DNA from: Flavobacterium frigoritolerans
Lineage (GTDB): Bacteria > Bacteroidota > Bacteroidia > Flavobacteriales > Flavobacteriaceae
DNA: 64,000 nucleotides
Assembly (NCBI RefSeq): GCF_025847275.1
Contig: NZ_JAOZEV010000006.1
Coordinates: forward strand, 124,001-188,000
Direction: 5' to 3'
Part shown: positions 54,049 through 62,794 of the stretch, one piece after another
Layout of the letters: each line of letters begins with the position of its first letter
How positions within the stretch are numbered: position 1 is the stretch's first letter
Position numbers and translations under genes: made by a program
Notes under the pieces: generated by a model
What the model was told of the DNA's origin: nothing
What the model saw: only the letters and a program-made list of their open reading frames with translations
The model's database searches: none

Positions 54049-55467
54049 TTAAAACTTATTTTCTACTTCTGCGGCTTGCAGCATCAAATAATGCAAATCG
54101 GTATTTTTTACGAAAGGTTTTAAAAGTTCGCTTCCGGGACCAAACATAGCCAACTCAACATAATCGGCAGAGTGATCCATACTAATCCAGCCCACCGAGT
54201 TTATTTTTCCTTGCATTTCGGCAAACGCTTTATAAGGCAATTTCTTGTAATTGTATAATCCGTCTTCCTTATGTAAACCATCGTAATAACTCAAAACTGT
54301 TTTAGCATCATCATCCGAAACCGAATGTCCATTTGCCTTTTCTATAATCTCTTTTACTTGTGATATTGAAGAATCAGGTTTAATTTGATTTAAAATCCAT
54401 TCATTTGTCTGCGTATATTTCTGAATACTATCAAAATTCTCATTGGCATACTTGCCATAAATAATTCCTGGATTAGCATTCCCATGATCGGTAGTAATAA
54501 TAACTAACGTTTCCTTGTCTTTTTCAGCAAAATCAATTGCAATTTTTACCGCTTCATCAAATTCAATTTGGTCATTAATCAAACCAGCAATATCATTCCC
54601 GTGCGCAGCCCAGTCAACCTTTCCGCTTTCTATTTGCAAAACAAAGCCATTTTTATGGTCTTTCATCCTGTCAATAGCTTTCTGAGCCATTTCGGCTAAA
54701 CTTGGAACTGTTTGTTTTAAATTATTATCGCTATTTCTATCTACATAATACGGAAGACCGTCCTCTGAAAACACTCCTAAAATAGGCTTAGAATTAGATG
54801 CTGCATCCATTTCAGAACGTGTTTTTACCACCTGATATCCTTTTGCGCTAAAAGCAGCATACATATCCTTCTTATCTTTTCTTACCCCAGAGTTAAAATA
54901 GTTTGAACCTCCACCCATCATAACATCAAAACCAAGGTCTAAATATTGTTCGGCGATATCATCCTGAGCATTTCTGCTTTTACTATTTACACAAAAACCC
55001 GCAGGAGTTGCATGAGTTATTGGAACTGTAGTTACACAACCAGCCATTTTCCCTGATTTCTTGAACTTTTGCCAAATAGGCAAATGTGGTTCCCCTTGAG
55101 GACTAACATTAAGCACTCCATTATTTACTCTGAAACCACCACCCCAAGAAGAACTTGCAGCCGATGAATCGGTAACAATAGAACTAGCAGAAGCTGTATC
55201 CATCAGAGCTCTTGAAACTCGATTGTCTTTATATAACTGAATCCAATTAGAACCTTTTCCTGTTTTTCTGTTTAGGAATAAATCGGTCATATTTAAAGTT
55301 CCAGTGCTCATTCCATCACTAACTAAGAGAATTATATTTTTGGCTTTCTTATTTTTATTAACTGATTCTAAATCTAAAATATTAGCCGATCCCTGAAAAG
55401 GATTCATAACTGCTGCTCCAATTGTAAATAAAGAGCCATTTCTAAAAAACTTCCTTCTATCCATCAT
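54049..55467 (-). CDS. Alkaline phosphatase, twin-arginine-exported
   Basis: 472 residues. The N-terminus MMDRRKFFRNGS is a twin-arginine motif (RRKFF) followed by a short hydrophobic stretch, so Tat export is predicted. The PhoA-type core is visible in ILLVSDGMSTGT (metal Asp), IVTDSSAASSS (catalytic Ser), SGKVDWAAHGND (metal ligands), ITTDHGNAN (Asp-His) and MDHSADYVEL (final His). It releases phosphate from monoesters in the periplasm. A tatA gene is present at 21257-21583. Whether low phosphate induces it cannot be seen; no clear Pho box was found. Confidence 0.92.
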   Translation of the reverse strand: MMDRRKFFRNGSLFTIGAAVMNPFQGSANILDLESVNKNKKAKNIILLVSDGMSTGTLNMTDLFLNRKTGKGSNWIQLYKDNRVSRALMDTASASSIVTDSSAASSSWGGGFRVNNGVLNVSPQGEPHLPIWQKFKKSGKMAGCVTTVPITHATPAGFCVNSKSRNAQDDIAEQYLDLGFDVMMGGGSNYFNSGVRKDKKDMYAAFSAKGYQVVKTRSEMDAASNSKPILGVFSEDGLPYYVDRNSDNNLKQTVPSLAEMAQKAIDRMKDHKNGFVLQIESGKVDWAAHGNDIAGLINDQIEFDEAVKIAIDFAEKDKETLVIITTDHGNANPGIIYGKYANENFDSIQKYTQTNEWILNQIKPDSSISQVKEIIEKANGHSVSDDDAKTVLSYYDGLHKEDGLYNYKKLPYKAFAEMQGKINSVGWISMDHSADYVELAMFGPGSELLKPFVKNTDLHYLMLQAAEVENKF

Positions 55468-55489
55468 TACTTTGTTTATGTAAGTATTT

Positions 55490-55497
55490 CAAAGATA
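55490..55497 (-). promoter_or_regulatory. Predicted -7 promoter element of the alkaline phosphatase gene
   Basis: The reverse strand reads TATCTTTG (exact TAnnTTTG), 22 bp upstream of the ATG. Confidence 0.55.
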
Positions 55498-55547
55498 AAA
55501 AAATACACCAACTAACAAAATTATCTTTCTGTTATGATACCGAACTA

Positions 55548-55588
55548 AAAAGCAAAACCCCATCTAATCTAGACAGGGTTTTATAAAT
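55548..55588 (-). terminator. Probable terminator after rsmG
   Basis: On the minus strand AAAACCC and GGGTTTT form the base of a hairpin with an AT-rich inner part, followed by GCTTTTT. It starts about 20 bp after the rsmG stop and is weaker than the others listed. Confidence 0.55.
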
Positions 55589-55604
55589 TGTATTTCGGTA
55601 AATC

Positions 55605-56234
55605 TTAAACTATAAATTTCAAAGGTAAATGAACTACTTTTTTGGTTTCAAAAAATTCATCTTCAAAGAAATCTGCTAAATTATATTCTGTTGCTTTAGG
55701 AAAATCTTTCAATTCTTCAGTTAAATCTCCTCCTTTAAGGTATAAAATTCCGTTTTTAAGTTCATGTTTGTGTTTTTTCTTGATTTTATCTTTAATCCAA
55801 GAAACAAAATCAGGCATATTAGTCACAGCACGACTTACAATAAAATCGAAATCTCCTTTTACATTTTCAGCACGAAGCTGTTCTGCTTTTACATTTTTTA
55901 AATCCAAAGCATCAACAACGCCCTGAACCACTTTTATTTTTTTAGCAATAACATCAATCAAATAAAAACGGGTTTCTGGAAAAAGAATTGCTAAAGGAAT
56001 CCCAGGAAATCCACCACCAGTACCCACATCAAGAACATAAGTCCCTGGTTCAAATTTTATAATTTTTGCAATTCCAAGCGAATGTAGAATATGCTTGGTG
56101 TATAAGGCATCAATATCTTTACGTGAAATAACATTAATTTTTTCATTCCAGTCATGGTATAAAAAATCTAATTTTTGAAATTGTTCTTTTTGAACGTCAG
56201 TCAAATCAGGAAAATATTTCAGAATCTCATTCAT
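55605..56234 (-). CDS. rsmG: 16S rRNA (guanine(527)-N(7))-methyltransferase
   Basis: 209-residue methyltransferase that modifies G527 of 16S rRNA. The SAM-binding motif VLDVGTGGGFPGIPLAI lies near residues 64-80. The conserved N-terminal LDFLYHDWNEKINVISRKD segment and the FDFIVSRAVTNM motif identify RsmG rather than a generic methyltransferase. The length is normal. Divergent from the desaturase gene with separate promoters. Confidence 0.95.
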   Translation of the reverse strand: MNEILKYFPDLTDVQKEQFQKLDFLYHDWNEKINVISRKDIDALYTKHILHSLGIAKIIKFEPGTYVLDVGTGGGFPGIPLAILFPETRFYLIDVIAKKIKVVQGVVDALDLKNVKAEQLRAENVKGDFDFIVSRAVTNMPDFVSWIKDKIKKKHKHELKNGILYLKGGDLTEELKDFPKATEYNLADFFEDEFFETKKVVHLPLKFIV

Positions 56235-56250
56235 TGTTCTATTTTTTTAA

Positions 56251-56258
56251 CAAAAGTA
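56251..56258 (-). promoter_or_regulatory. Predicted -7 promoter element of rsmG
   Basis: The reverse strand reads TACTTTTG (exact TAnnTTTG), 16 bp upstream of the rsmG ATG. Confidence 0.6.
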
Positions 56259-56314
56259 CTACTTTACAGTCGAAATATTTAACTCATTTTTGTAAATTGA
56301 AAATTTATAATAAT

Positions 56315-56322
56315 TACCTTTG
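56315..56322 (+). promoter_or_regulatory. Predicted promoter of the fatty acid desaturase gene
   Basis: TACCTTTG (exact TAnnTTTG) lies 19 bp before the ATG, and a TTTG at 56289-56292, 22 bp upstream, fits the -33 element. This is one of the better two-part matches in the window. Confidence 0.65.
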
Positions 56323-56341
56323 AGAACTATTTAAAATTTAT

Positions 56342-57436
56342 ATGAATAAGACCATACCTACATTTGCTAAGCAAGACAATTTAAAGTTTTTTAGAACACT
56401 TAACTCTCGAGTGAACAGTTACTTTAAAGATAATAACATCCAAAAGACAGGAAATTGGAAACTTCATTTAAAAGCCATTATTCTGTTTACAGTTTTTCTT
56501 GCGCCCTATTTTTTAATACTTACACTCGATATGCCATTTTGGGCTCATTTACTATTAACCATTGTTATGGGAATTGGTATGGCTGGAATCGGAATGAATG
56601 TAATGCATGATGGAAATCATGGTTCTTATTCTACCAAAAGTTGGGTAAACAAAATCATGGGAGGAAGTATTTATGTTCTTGCAGGAAACGTACACAACTG
56701 GCAAGTACAGCATAATGTTTTACATCATACTTATACTAATATTCATGGTCATGACGAAGATCTTGATGCAGGAAGAATTATTCGTTTTACACAAAATGCT
56801 GAGTGGCATCGTTTTCATAAGTTTCAACACTATTATTCGTTTTTCCTTTACGGATTATTGACTTTCAATTGGGCTTTAACAACCGATTTTAAGCAAATGA
56901 AAAACTACTTAAAAAGAAAACTATCATACGGAACACCACAAAGTCCTGCCAAATTATGGACTGTACTTGTAATTACAAAAATTATTTATGTACTAATCTG
57001 GATGGCATTACCAATGCTTTTAGGTATTGTATGGTGGAAAGTTGTTATTGGATTCTTTGTAATGCATTATACAGCAGGATTAATTTTGAGTATCGTATTC
57101 CAATTGGCACACGTAGTCGAAGAAACATCTAACCCTGTTCCAAATGAAGATGGTGAGATGGAAAACACATGGGCAATTCACCAATTGTACACTACAGCCA
57201 ATTTTGCTCCAAAGAACAAAGTTGTAAACTGGTTTACAGGCGGATTAAACCACCAAATCGAACATCATATTTTTCCAAACATAAGCCATATACACTACGG
57301 AAAAATTGCCGAAATCGTAAAACAGACTGCAATCGAATGCAACTTACCATATCATGAATTCAAAACCATGAGAGGAGCAGTTTTGGCACACTACAAACAT
57401 TTACGAGATTTGGGTATGAAACCCGAAATAGCATAA
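56342..57436 (+). CDS. Fatty acid (acyl-CoA/acyl-lipid) desaturase
   Basis: 364-residue integral membrane di-iron enzyme with about four membrane segments. The three His boxes are HDGNHG (89-94), HNVLHH (124-129) and QIEHH near residue 306. The QxxHH form of the third box is typical of front-end and delta-5/6-type desaturases, although this protein lacks the fused cytochrome b5 domain found in eukaryotes. It probably adjusts membrane fluidity. The aminotransferase gene follows after 35 bp and may share the transcript. Confidence 0.92.
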   Translation: MNKTIPTFAKQDNLKFFRTLNSRVNSYFKDNNIQKTGNWKLHLKAIILFTVFLAPYFLILTLDMPFWAHLLLTIVMGIGMAGIGMNVMHDGNHGSYSTKSWVNKIMGGSIYVLAGNVHNWQVQHNVLHHTYTNIHGHDEDLDAGRIIRFTQNAEWHRFHKFQHYYSFFLYGLLTFNWALTTDFKQMKNYLKRKLSYGTPQSPAKLWTVLVITKIIYVLIWMALPMLLGIVWWKVVIGFFVMHYTAGLILSIVFQLAHVVEETSNPVPNEDGEMENTWAIHQLYTTANFAPKNKVVNWFTGGLNHQIEHHIFPNISHIHYGKIAEIVKQTAIECNLPYHEFKTMRGAVLAHYKHLRDLGMKPEIA

Positions 57437-57471
57437 TATCAACACAATAACAAACCACAATTAACTATAAA

Positions 57472-58662
57472 ATGAATCACATTCTTTCAGACAGAATTAA
57501 CAATTTAGCTACATCACAAACTTTAGCAATGGCCGCTTTGGCACGCGAATTAAAAGCACAAGGAAAAGACATTATTAGTTTAAGTTTAGGAGAACCTGAC
57601 TTTAATACCCCTGACTTCATTAAAGAAGCAGTTAAAAAAGCAGTTGACGAAAATTACAGTACATATTCTCCAGTAGAAGGTTATCTAGAATTAAGAGAAG
57701 CAATTTGCAGAAAATTTAAAAGAGATAACGGATTAGACTACAAACCAACTCAAATCGTAGTTTCTACAGGAGCAAAACAATCTTTATACAACATTGCGCA
57801 AGTAATGTTAAACGATGGTGACGAGGTTATTTTACCAGCACCATACTGGGTTTCTTATTTCGAAATTGTAAAACTTTCTGGCGGAGTTCCTGTTGAAGTT
57901 CCAACATCTGTAGATACCGATTTTAAAATTACACCAGAACAATTAGAAGCTGCCATCACACCAAAAACAAAAATGATGTGGTTTAGTTCTCCTTGTAACC
58001 CTTCAGGTTCTGTTTACAGCAGAGAAGAATTGACAGCACTTGCAAAAGTGTTAGAAAAACACCCAAATATATACGTCGTTGCCGATGAGATTTATGAGCA
58101 TATCAATTTCTCAGGAACATTCTGTAGTATCGGTTCAATCCCAGGAATGTTAGAAAAAACAATCACTGTAAACGGAGTTGCAAAAGCATTTGCTATGACA
58201 GGATACAGAGTTGGTTATATCGGAGCACCCGAATTTATTGCAAAAGCATGTACAAAAATTCAAGGACAAGTAACATCTGGAGCAAACTCTGTAGCACAAC
58301 GCGCTACAATTACAGCAGTAGATGCTGATCCAAGCGTATTAAACCACATGGTTCAGGCTTTCCACACTCGTAGAGATTTAGTTGTTGGATTATTGAAAGA
58401 AATTCCAGGAGTAAAAATCAATGTTCCAGAAGGAGCATTTTATGTTTTCCCAGACGTTTCTTCATTCTTCGGAAAAACATTAAAAGGAACTCATATCAAA
58501 GATGCCAATGATTTCTCAATGTATCTTCTTGGTGAAGCAAACGTAGCAACAGTTACAGGAGATGCCTTCGGAAATCCAAACTGTATTCGTTTCTCTTACG
58601 CAACAAGCGACGATATTTTAAAAGAAGCATTACGCAGAATCAAAGAAGCTTTGGCTGCATAA
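57472..58662 (+). CDS. PLP-dependent aminotransferase, aspartate aminotransferase type
   Basis: 396 residues, aminotransferase class I fold. The substrate-facing SLSLGEPDFNTP, the PLP phosphate contacts STGAKQSL and the SSPCNPSGSVY motif are all seen. The Schiff-base Lys lies in NGVAKAFAMTGYRVGY near residue 236. This is the subgroup Ib pattern of AspC-like enzymes, which can also accept aromatic or prephenate substrates, so the amino acid used is not certain. Confidence 0.92.
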   Translation: MNHILSDRINNLATSQTLAMAALARELKAQGKDIISLSLGEPDFNTPDFIKEAVKKAVDENYSTYSPVEGYLELREAICRKFKRDNGLDYKPTQIVVSTGAKQSLYNIAQVMLNDGDEVILPAPYWVSYFEIVKLSGGVPVEVPTSVDTDFKITPEQLEAAITPKTKMMWFSSPCNPSGSVYSREELTALAKVLEKHPNIYVVADEIYEHINFSGTFCSIGSIPGMLEKTITVNGVAKAFAMTGYRVGYIGAPEFIAKACTKIQGQVTSGANSVAQRATITAVDADPSVLNHMVQAFHTRRDLVVGLLKEIPGVKINVPEGAFYVFPDVSSFFGKTLKGTHIKDANDFSMYLLGEANVATVTGDAFGNPNCIRFSYATSDDILKEALRRIKEALAA

Positions 58663-58683
58663 TACCATAAAATAAGTTTATTT

Positions 58684-58736
58684 AAACGGCTTAAGGTTTA
58701 AAGTTTCATCACTTTACACTTTAAGCTGTTTTTTTA
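58684..58736 (+). terminator. Intrinsic terminator after the aminotransferase gene
   Basis: AAACGGCTTAAGGTTTAAAG pairs imperfectly with CTTTACACTTTAAGCTGTTT around an 8-base loop, followed by seven or more T. Confidence 0.75.
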
Positions 58737-58750
58737 TGGGGTTTCCTCTG

Positions 58751-58789
58751 GTCGGGCAATTCTCTGCAAATCCTCGCACTACTTCGTCA
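58751..58789. repeat. Dispersed GC-rich intergenic repeat, copy 1
   Basis: A 39-bp unit starting GTCGGGC and ending CTTCGTCA that recurs at 62456-62495 with only a few differences. It is clearly more GC-rich than the surrounding intergenic DNA. Confidence 0.75.
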
Positions 58790-58830
58790 TTACGCTGGGG
58801 GAGTTTTTTATTTAAATTGAAAAATAATCC

Positions 58831-58838
58831 TACATTTG
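58831..58838 (+). promoter_or_regulatory. Predicted -7 promoter element of the 58866 outer membrane protein gene
   Basis: TACATTTG matches TAnnTTTG exactly, 27 bp before the ATG at 58866. It overlaps the TTG at 58836 that would otherwise give a longer reading frame. Confidence 0.6.
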
Positions 58839-58865
58839 CAGCATTTTATAAATCAAAAATATTTT

Positions 58866-59444
58866 ATGACACAAATTGTACGTAATCTTTCTTCAATTCT
58901 AATTTTTACACTATTTTTTTCTAATCAAACAAAAGCCCAAACAACAGGCAATTTTATTAAAGTCTCAATAGGTTTTGGCTCAAGTACTTCAAATTACGAA
59001 GAAGAAAATCCGGAAATCATAGATGGCACTGGTTTTTTTACCCAAGGAGAATATATAATAGGAGTTACCAAATGGTTTAGCGTAAGACCTTATGCCGGCG
59101 TTATTTTTACCTCAACTAGTAAAGATGCTATTAAAAACCCACAAGGCTACAAAGTAGAAACTAATGCATTTTTACTAGGAACAAAAGTTCGCCTTTGTGC
59201 TCCCATACCTTGGGTTGCACCATTTATAGAAACTGGTATTGGCGCTTCAATAGGCTCTTTTAAAACCTACACTAATTATGTCAATGAGAAAAAAAGTGGT
59301 GTAATTGCACATATTCCAATTAGCATAGGACTTGCATTGGGTCCAAAAAACAACATAGAAATTGGAGTTACGTTTTACGGAAATCTATCTGGTGAGCAAG
59401 CTTTCGGTGCATTTACAGCAGGATATACTTTTCCAATAGATTAA
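58866..59444 (+). CDS. Outer membrane beta-barrel protein (porin-like family)
   Basis: 192 residues from the ATG at 58866; a TTG ten codons earlier lies inside the promoter. Signal peptide about 1-25 (ending TKAQ). The mature part consists of alternating Gly/Tyr/Phe-rich strands (FIKVSIGFGSST, GEYIIGVTKWFSVRPYAGVIF, PFIETGIGASIGSF, ISIGLALGP) ending in AGYTFPID. This is the pattern of a small eight-stranded barrel of the OmpW/OmpA-like "outer membrane protein beta-barrel" family of Bacteroidetes. Function unknown. Confidence 0.82.
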   Translation: MTQIVRNLSSILIFTLFFSNQTKAQTTGNFIKVSIGFGSSTSNYEEENPEIIDGTGFFTQGEYIIGVTKWFSVRPYAGVIFTSTSKDAIKNPQGYKVETNAFLLGTKVRLCAPIPWVAPFIETGIGASIGSFKTYTNYVNEKKSGVIAHIPISIGLALGPKNNIEIGVTFYGNLSGEQAFGAFTAGYTFPID

Positions 59445-59609
59445 AAAACAGCAATCCTTAAACATCATCATTCCATATTACCTAACTATTTCAAAAAAAG
59501 TCACTTTAGCATTAGTAAACTCAAATAATTTATAAGAACTTTGCAAACTTTTTTAGGCGAAAGCCAAAAAGTATAGCGTTTTAGAAATAAATAATTTATC
59601 ATCAACTCG

Positions 59610-61484
59610 ATGAAGAAGAAAATCGAAATATTAGCTCCTGCTAAAGATTTAATTGGAGGAATGGCAGCTATAAATAGCGGAGCCGATGCAGTTTACATTG
59701 GGGCACCACAATTTGGAGCCCGTTCTAATGCAAATAACTCTCTTGAAGATGTTGCTGCGTTAGTAAAATATGCCCACTTATTTAATGCACAGGTTTTTGT
59801 CGTTATGAATACCATTTTGTACGACAACGAATTAGAAACCTGTCGCCAAATGATCTATGAATTATACGATATTGGTGTAGATGCATTAATTATTCAGGAT
59901 ATGGCAATTATGGAAATGGAGCTACCTCCTATTGTACTTCACGCCAGTACCCAAGCCAATAATCGTGATGCTGACAAAATTAAATTCCTAAAAGATGCAG
60001 GAATAAAACGTGTGGTTTTAGCACGCGAACTAAACTTACATCAAATTAAAACGATTTACGACGAAGCTGATGTTGAACTAGAGTTTTTCGTAACTGGAGC
60101 TCTATGTGTTTCATTTAGCGGAAACTGCTATATGAGTGTGGCAAACGGAGAACGTAGCGCCAATCGTGGTTCTTGTGCACAAAATTGTCGTTTACCCTAC
60201 AACTTAATCGACGGAAACGGAGAAACTTTAATAAAAAACAGTCACTTACTTTCGATCAAAGATTTAGATATTTCAGATCAAATCCCGAATTTAATTGAAG
60301 CCGGAATTGTTTCTTTTAAAATTGAAGGAAGATTAAAAGATGTTGTTTACGTAAAAAATAACGTATCCTTTTTACGTCAAAAACTAGACAGCTATTTAGA
60401 AGGAGCAGGAAGCGAAAAATATACCAAAGCTTCTTCAGGAAAATGTACGTATACTTTCGATTCTTCTTTAAACAGAACATTTAACCGTGGTTACACCGAT
60501 TATTTTGTAAACGATAGAAATCATAGTATTGGTTCTTGGGAAAGCCCAAAATCAAAAGGACAATATATAGGCAAACTAATCCGAACGGTTGGAAACGCCT
60601 ACGAAATAGAAAATGGCGAATTGTTAAACAACGGAGACGGACTTTGTTTTATCAATGAAAACAATGAAGCCGATGGAATTTATGTAAACAAAGCCGAAAA
60701 TGGCAAAATTTACCCGAACGTTTTAAAAGAAGTAAAAGACGGAACTTTTATTTACCGTAATAACGACGCTGCTTTCATTAAAATTGTAGAAAGAGAAGAC
60801 AGTGCAGTTCGTAAACTAAGCACTACTTTACTGCTTACTGAAAACGAAACTGGTTTTGAATTAATCGCAACCGACGAAGACGGAAATGTAAGCGTTGTTA
60901 CTTTAGAACATTCAAAAGAACAAACTAAAACCGGCGAATCAATAGAAGAAAACATCAAGACACAATTGGCAAAAACAGGTTTTACACCTTATATAGCCAA
61001 TGAAATTAATATAATGTTTACTCAAAACTGGTTCCTTCCTATTTCAAAAATCAACGAGATGAGAAGAACAGTTTACGATCAATTAACTGAAATTCGTTTA
61101 GCAAATTACAAGCGCGAAGAACACCAATTAGTAAAAACATCACATCCGTACCCTGAAACCAAATTAGATTTCATGTACAACGTTTCGAACAAAACGGCAC
61201 GTAAATTCTACGAACGTCATGGCGTAACCGAAATCGAAAAAGCATTTGAATTGCAATGGGATCCTGGGAAATCACGTGTAATGACAACCAAATATTGTAT
61301 CAAATACGAATTAAAAAAATGTCCAATACATCAAAAAGATATAATGGGTGTTAAAGTAAAAGAACCATTGGTATTAAAACAAGGCGAACTAGAATACAAA
61401 CTGAAATTCAACTGTAAACCTTGTGAGATGGAAATTTGGGAAAAAGATGCCGAATTTGAAATCGAAGAAGATCATTTTCACTAA
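59610..61484 (+). CDS. Peptidase U32-family protein (RlhA/TrhP-like)
   Basis: 624 residues. The N-terminal TIM-barrel-like domain starts IEILAPAKDLIGGMAAINSG and includes the U32 signature region around FFVTGALCVSFSGNCYMS and the Cys-containing RGSCAQNCRLPY motif. Despite the peptidase name, characterised members (RlhA, TrhO-independent TrhP) take part in hydroxylation of rRNA or tRNA bases. The C-terminal part carries a second Cys cluster (CIKYELKKCPIH, FNCKPCEME), likely for metal or iron-sulfur binding. Which RNA is the target is not readable. Confidence 0.88.
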   Translation: MKKKIEILAPAKDLIGGMAAINSGADAVYIGAPQFGARSNANNSLEDVAALVKYAHLFNAQVFVVMNTILYDNELETCRQMIYELYDIGVDALIIQDMAIMEMELPPIVLHASTQANNRDADKIKFLKDAGIKRVVLARELNLHQIKTIYDEADVELEFFVTGALCVSFSGNCYMSVANGERSANRGSCAQNCRLPYNLIDGNGETLIKNSHLLSIKDLDISDQIPNLIEAGIVSFKIEGRLKDVVYVKNNVSFLRQKLDSYLEGAGSEKYTKASSGKCTYTFDSSLNRTFNRGYTDYFVNDRNHSIGSWESPKSKGQYIGKLIRTVGNAYEIENGELLNNGDGLCFINENNEADGIYVNKAENGKIYPNVLKEVKDGTFIYRNNDAAFIKIVEREDSAVRKLSTTLLLTENETGFELIATDEDGNVSVVTLEHSKEQTKTGESIEENIKTQLAKTGFTPYIANEINIMFTQNWFLPISKINEMRRTVYDQLTEIRLANYKREEHQLVKTSHPYPETKLDFMYNVSNKTARKFYERHGVTEIEKAFELQWDPGKSRVMTTKYCIKYELKKCPIHQKDIMGVKVKEPLVLKQGELEYKLKFNCKPCEMEIWEKDAEFEIEEDHFH

Positions 61485-61488
61485 AAAA

Positions 61489-61525
61489 CAAAAAAGCGAT
61501 ACTTGGTAAAAGTATCGCTTTTTTT
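61489..61525. terminator. Bidirectional intrinsic terminator
   Basis: A 14-bp perfect stem (AAAAAGCGATACTT with AAGTATCGCTTTTT) and a 5-base loop, with A and T runs on both sides, between convergent genes. Confidence 0.88.
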
Positions 61526-61527
61526 AG

Positions 61528-62316
61528 TTATTTTTTCTTCGTGTTTTTTGGTACTGGCTTTGTTACCGCCTTTGGTTTCGTGTTTTTTTGATCCGCTTTT
61601 TGTTCTGTTTTCGGTTCTCGTTTCTTCACAGGTTTCACATTATACAAATTGACAACTTTTTCAATGTCATCATATTTATATTCCTTCTCTTCAATTTTTT
61701 TAGCTATGTCCGGATTATCACTAAAATAATAAACACCAAACTGTCTAAAAAAAGCATTATAACCAATAGAAGCTCCATTCGAACTTACAGAAACCAATAT
61801 AGGATAATCCTCATTATTCCTTTTCATATAATGATTAACCTGTTTACTAACCACTTCCATTTTAGATTCTTTTATCTTTTCTTTTGTCTCTTCATCCTTT
61901 ACCTTAACTTCTTTTATTCCATATTCTTCACCACCTAAATACAAAGATGCTTTTCCACTAATCGTTTTACACAACCATCTTTCTTTAATAACCTTAAAAT
62001 CTGTACCTTTCTTTTTATATTCTTTTGTTTTCGTCCATAAGAAAGTATACGACAACTTTTTCTCTGCATCAAAAATCTGGATTGAATCTATTTCACTAGC
62101 CGCATATTTTTCATTAGTATCTCCTACTTTAATTTTCACTTTCTTATCTTCAAAATCAGGGAAATGAAGTATGCCACTAACTGTTTGCTTATCTTTTTTA
62201 AAAATTACAGCTTCTGCTTTCTGCTGGCCCAGTCCAAATCTATATATAACGATCTGACAATTTGCTGCTGATGTAATGAATAAAATACTCATCACTAAAA
62301 AAAATTTAAATTTCAT
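61528..62316 (-). CDS. Exported protein of unknown function with Lys/Pro-rich tail
   Basis: 262 residues from the ATG at 62316, chosen because a clear signal peptide starts there (MKFKFFLVMS to AANCQ, about 1-20); the longer frame reads back through a promoter and a dispersed repeat. The middle part alternates beta strands (HFPDFEDKKVKIKVGD, IDSIQIFDAEKKLSY) and looks like a small periplasmic beta-rich domain. The last 40 residues are Lys, Pro, Thr and Gln-rich and probably disordered. No family recognised. Confidence 0.75.
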   Translation of the reverse strand: MKFKFFLVMSILFITSAANCQIVIYRFGLGQQKAEAVIFKKDKQTVSGILHFPDFEDKKVKIKVGDTNEKYAASEIDSIQIFDAEKKLSYTFLWTKTKEYKKKGTDFKVIKERWLCKTISGKASLYLGGEEYGIKEVKVKDEETKEKIKESKMEVVSKQVNHYMKRNNEDYPILVSVSSNGASIGYNAFFRQFGVYYFSDNPDIAKKIEEKEYKYDDIEKVVNLYNVKPVKKREPKTEQKADQKNTKPKAVTKPVPKNTKKK

Positions 62317-62342
62317 TTTTGGGGGTTTTATTTGTAAGCTGG

Positions 62343-62350
62343 CAAATATA
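62343..62350 (-). promoter_or_regulatory. Predicted -7 promoter element of the 61528 gene
   Basis: The reverse strand reads TATATTTG (exact TAnnTTTG), 26 bp before the ATG at 62316. It lies inside the longer reading frame, supporting the shorter start. Confidence 0.6.
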
Positions 62351-62455
62351 TAAATATCGTATGGCATTAAAAGAAATTTCAAATCAGTTATAACCATAAT
62401 TATTAACAAAAAATTTCTCCGTAAAAACTTTTCAAAATTTGAGCGTGACCACAAG

Positions 62456-62495
62456 GGTCGGGCTATTCGCTGCAAGTCCTCGCACTTCCTTCGTC
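62456..62495. repeat. Dispersed GC-rich intergenic repeat, copy 2
   Basis: A 40-bp unit starting GTCGGGC and ending CTTCGTCA, matching 58751-58789 with three substitutions in the first 30 bases and a small length difference near the end. Further GC-rich sequence with a repeated GGGCTATCCGCTAC-like stretch continues to about 62530. Confidence 0.75.
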
Positions 62496-62794
62496 AGGCT
62501 GTGGGCTATCCGCTACTATCCCTCACGCAAGTCTGCAAACGAGAGCTATTTATTTCCAATTTTATTTACACGTACAGATTGTAGAAACGCACCGCAGTAT
62601 TTCTACACACAGTATTTCTACTCAGCTATTAATTAAATCTGCCGAATCTGCAAAATCTGCGTGAAACTCTTTACCTTAAACATAGATTACATAGAAGCAC
62701 TGCAATGCATCTGTACATTAAGACATATGAATTGAACTTTGCGGTTAAAAACATTTTTCGCTACTTTTACTACTCCAACATTACAAAACTCCAA

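Larger units (their letters stand above)
62317..62794. other. Repeat-rich intergenic region upstream of purT
   Basis: About 480 bp without a supported gene. It holds the leftward promoter at 62343, the dispersed repeat at 62456-62495 with a GC-rich continuation to about 62530, and at 62580-62630 two near copies of a CAGTATTTCTAC motif. A stretch with repeated TCTGC (62637-62662) follows. Open frames through it are low-complexity and unlike proteins. Confidence 0.65.

Noticed and set aside
62317..62475. 53-residue extension of the 61528 exported protein
   Set aside because: It reads through a promoter and into a dispersed repeat, and it would bury a clear signal peptide that starts at 62316.
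62705..62794. 30-residue extension of PurT
   Set aside because: The family starts at [12 protein letters not shown]; the upstream residues come from non-coding sequence.
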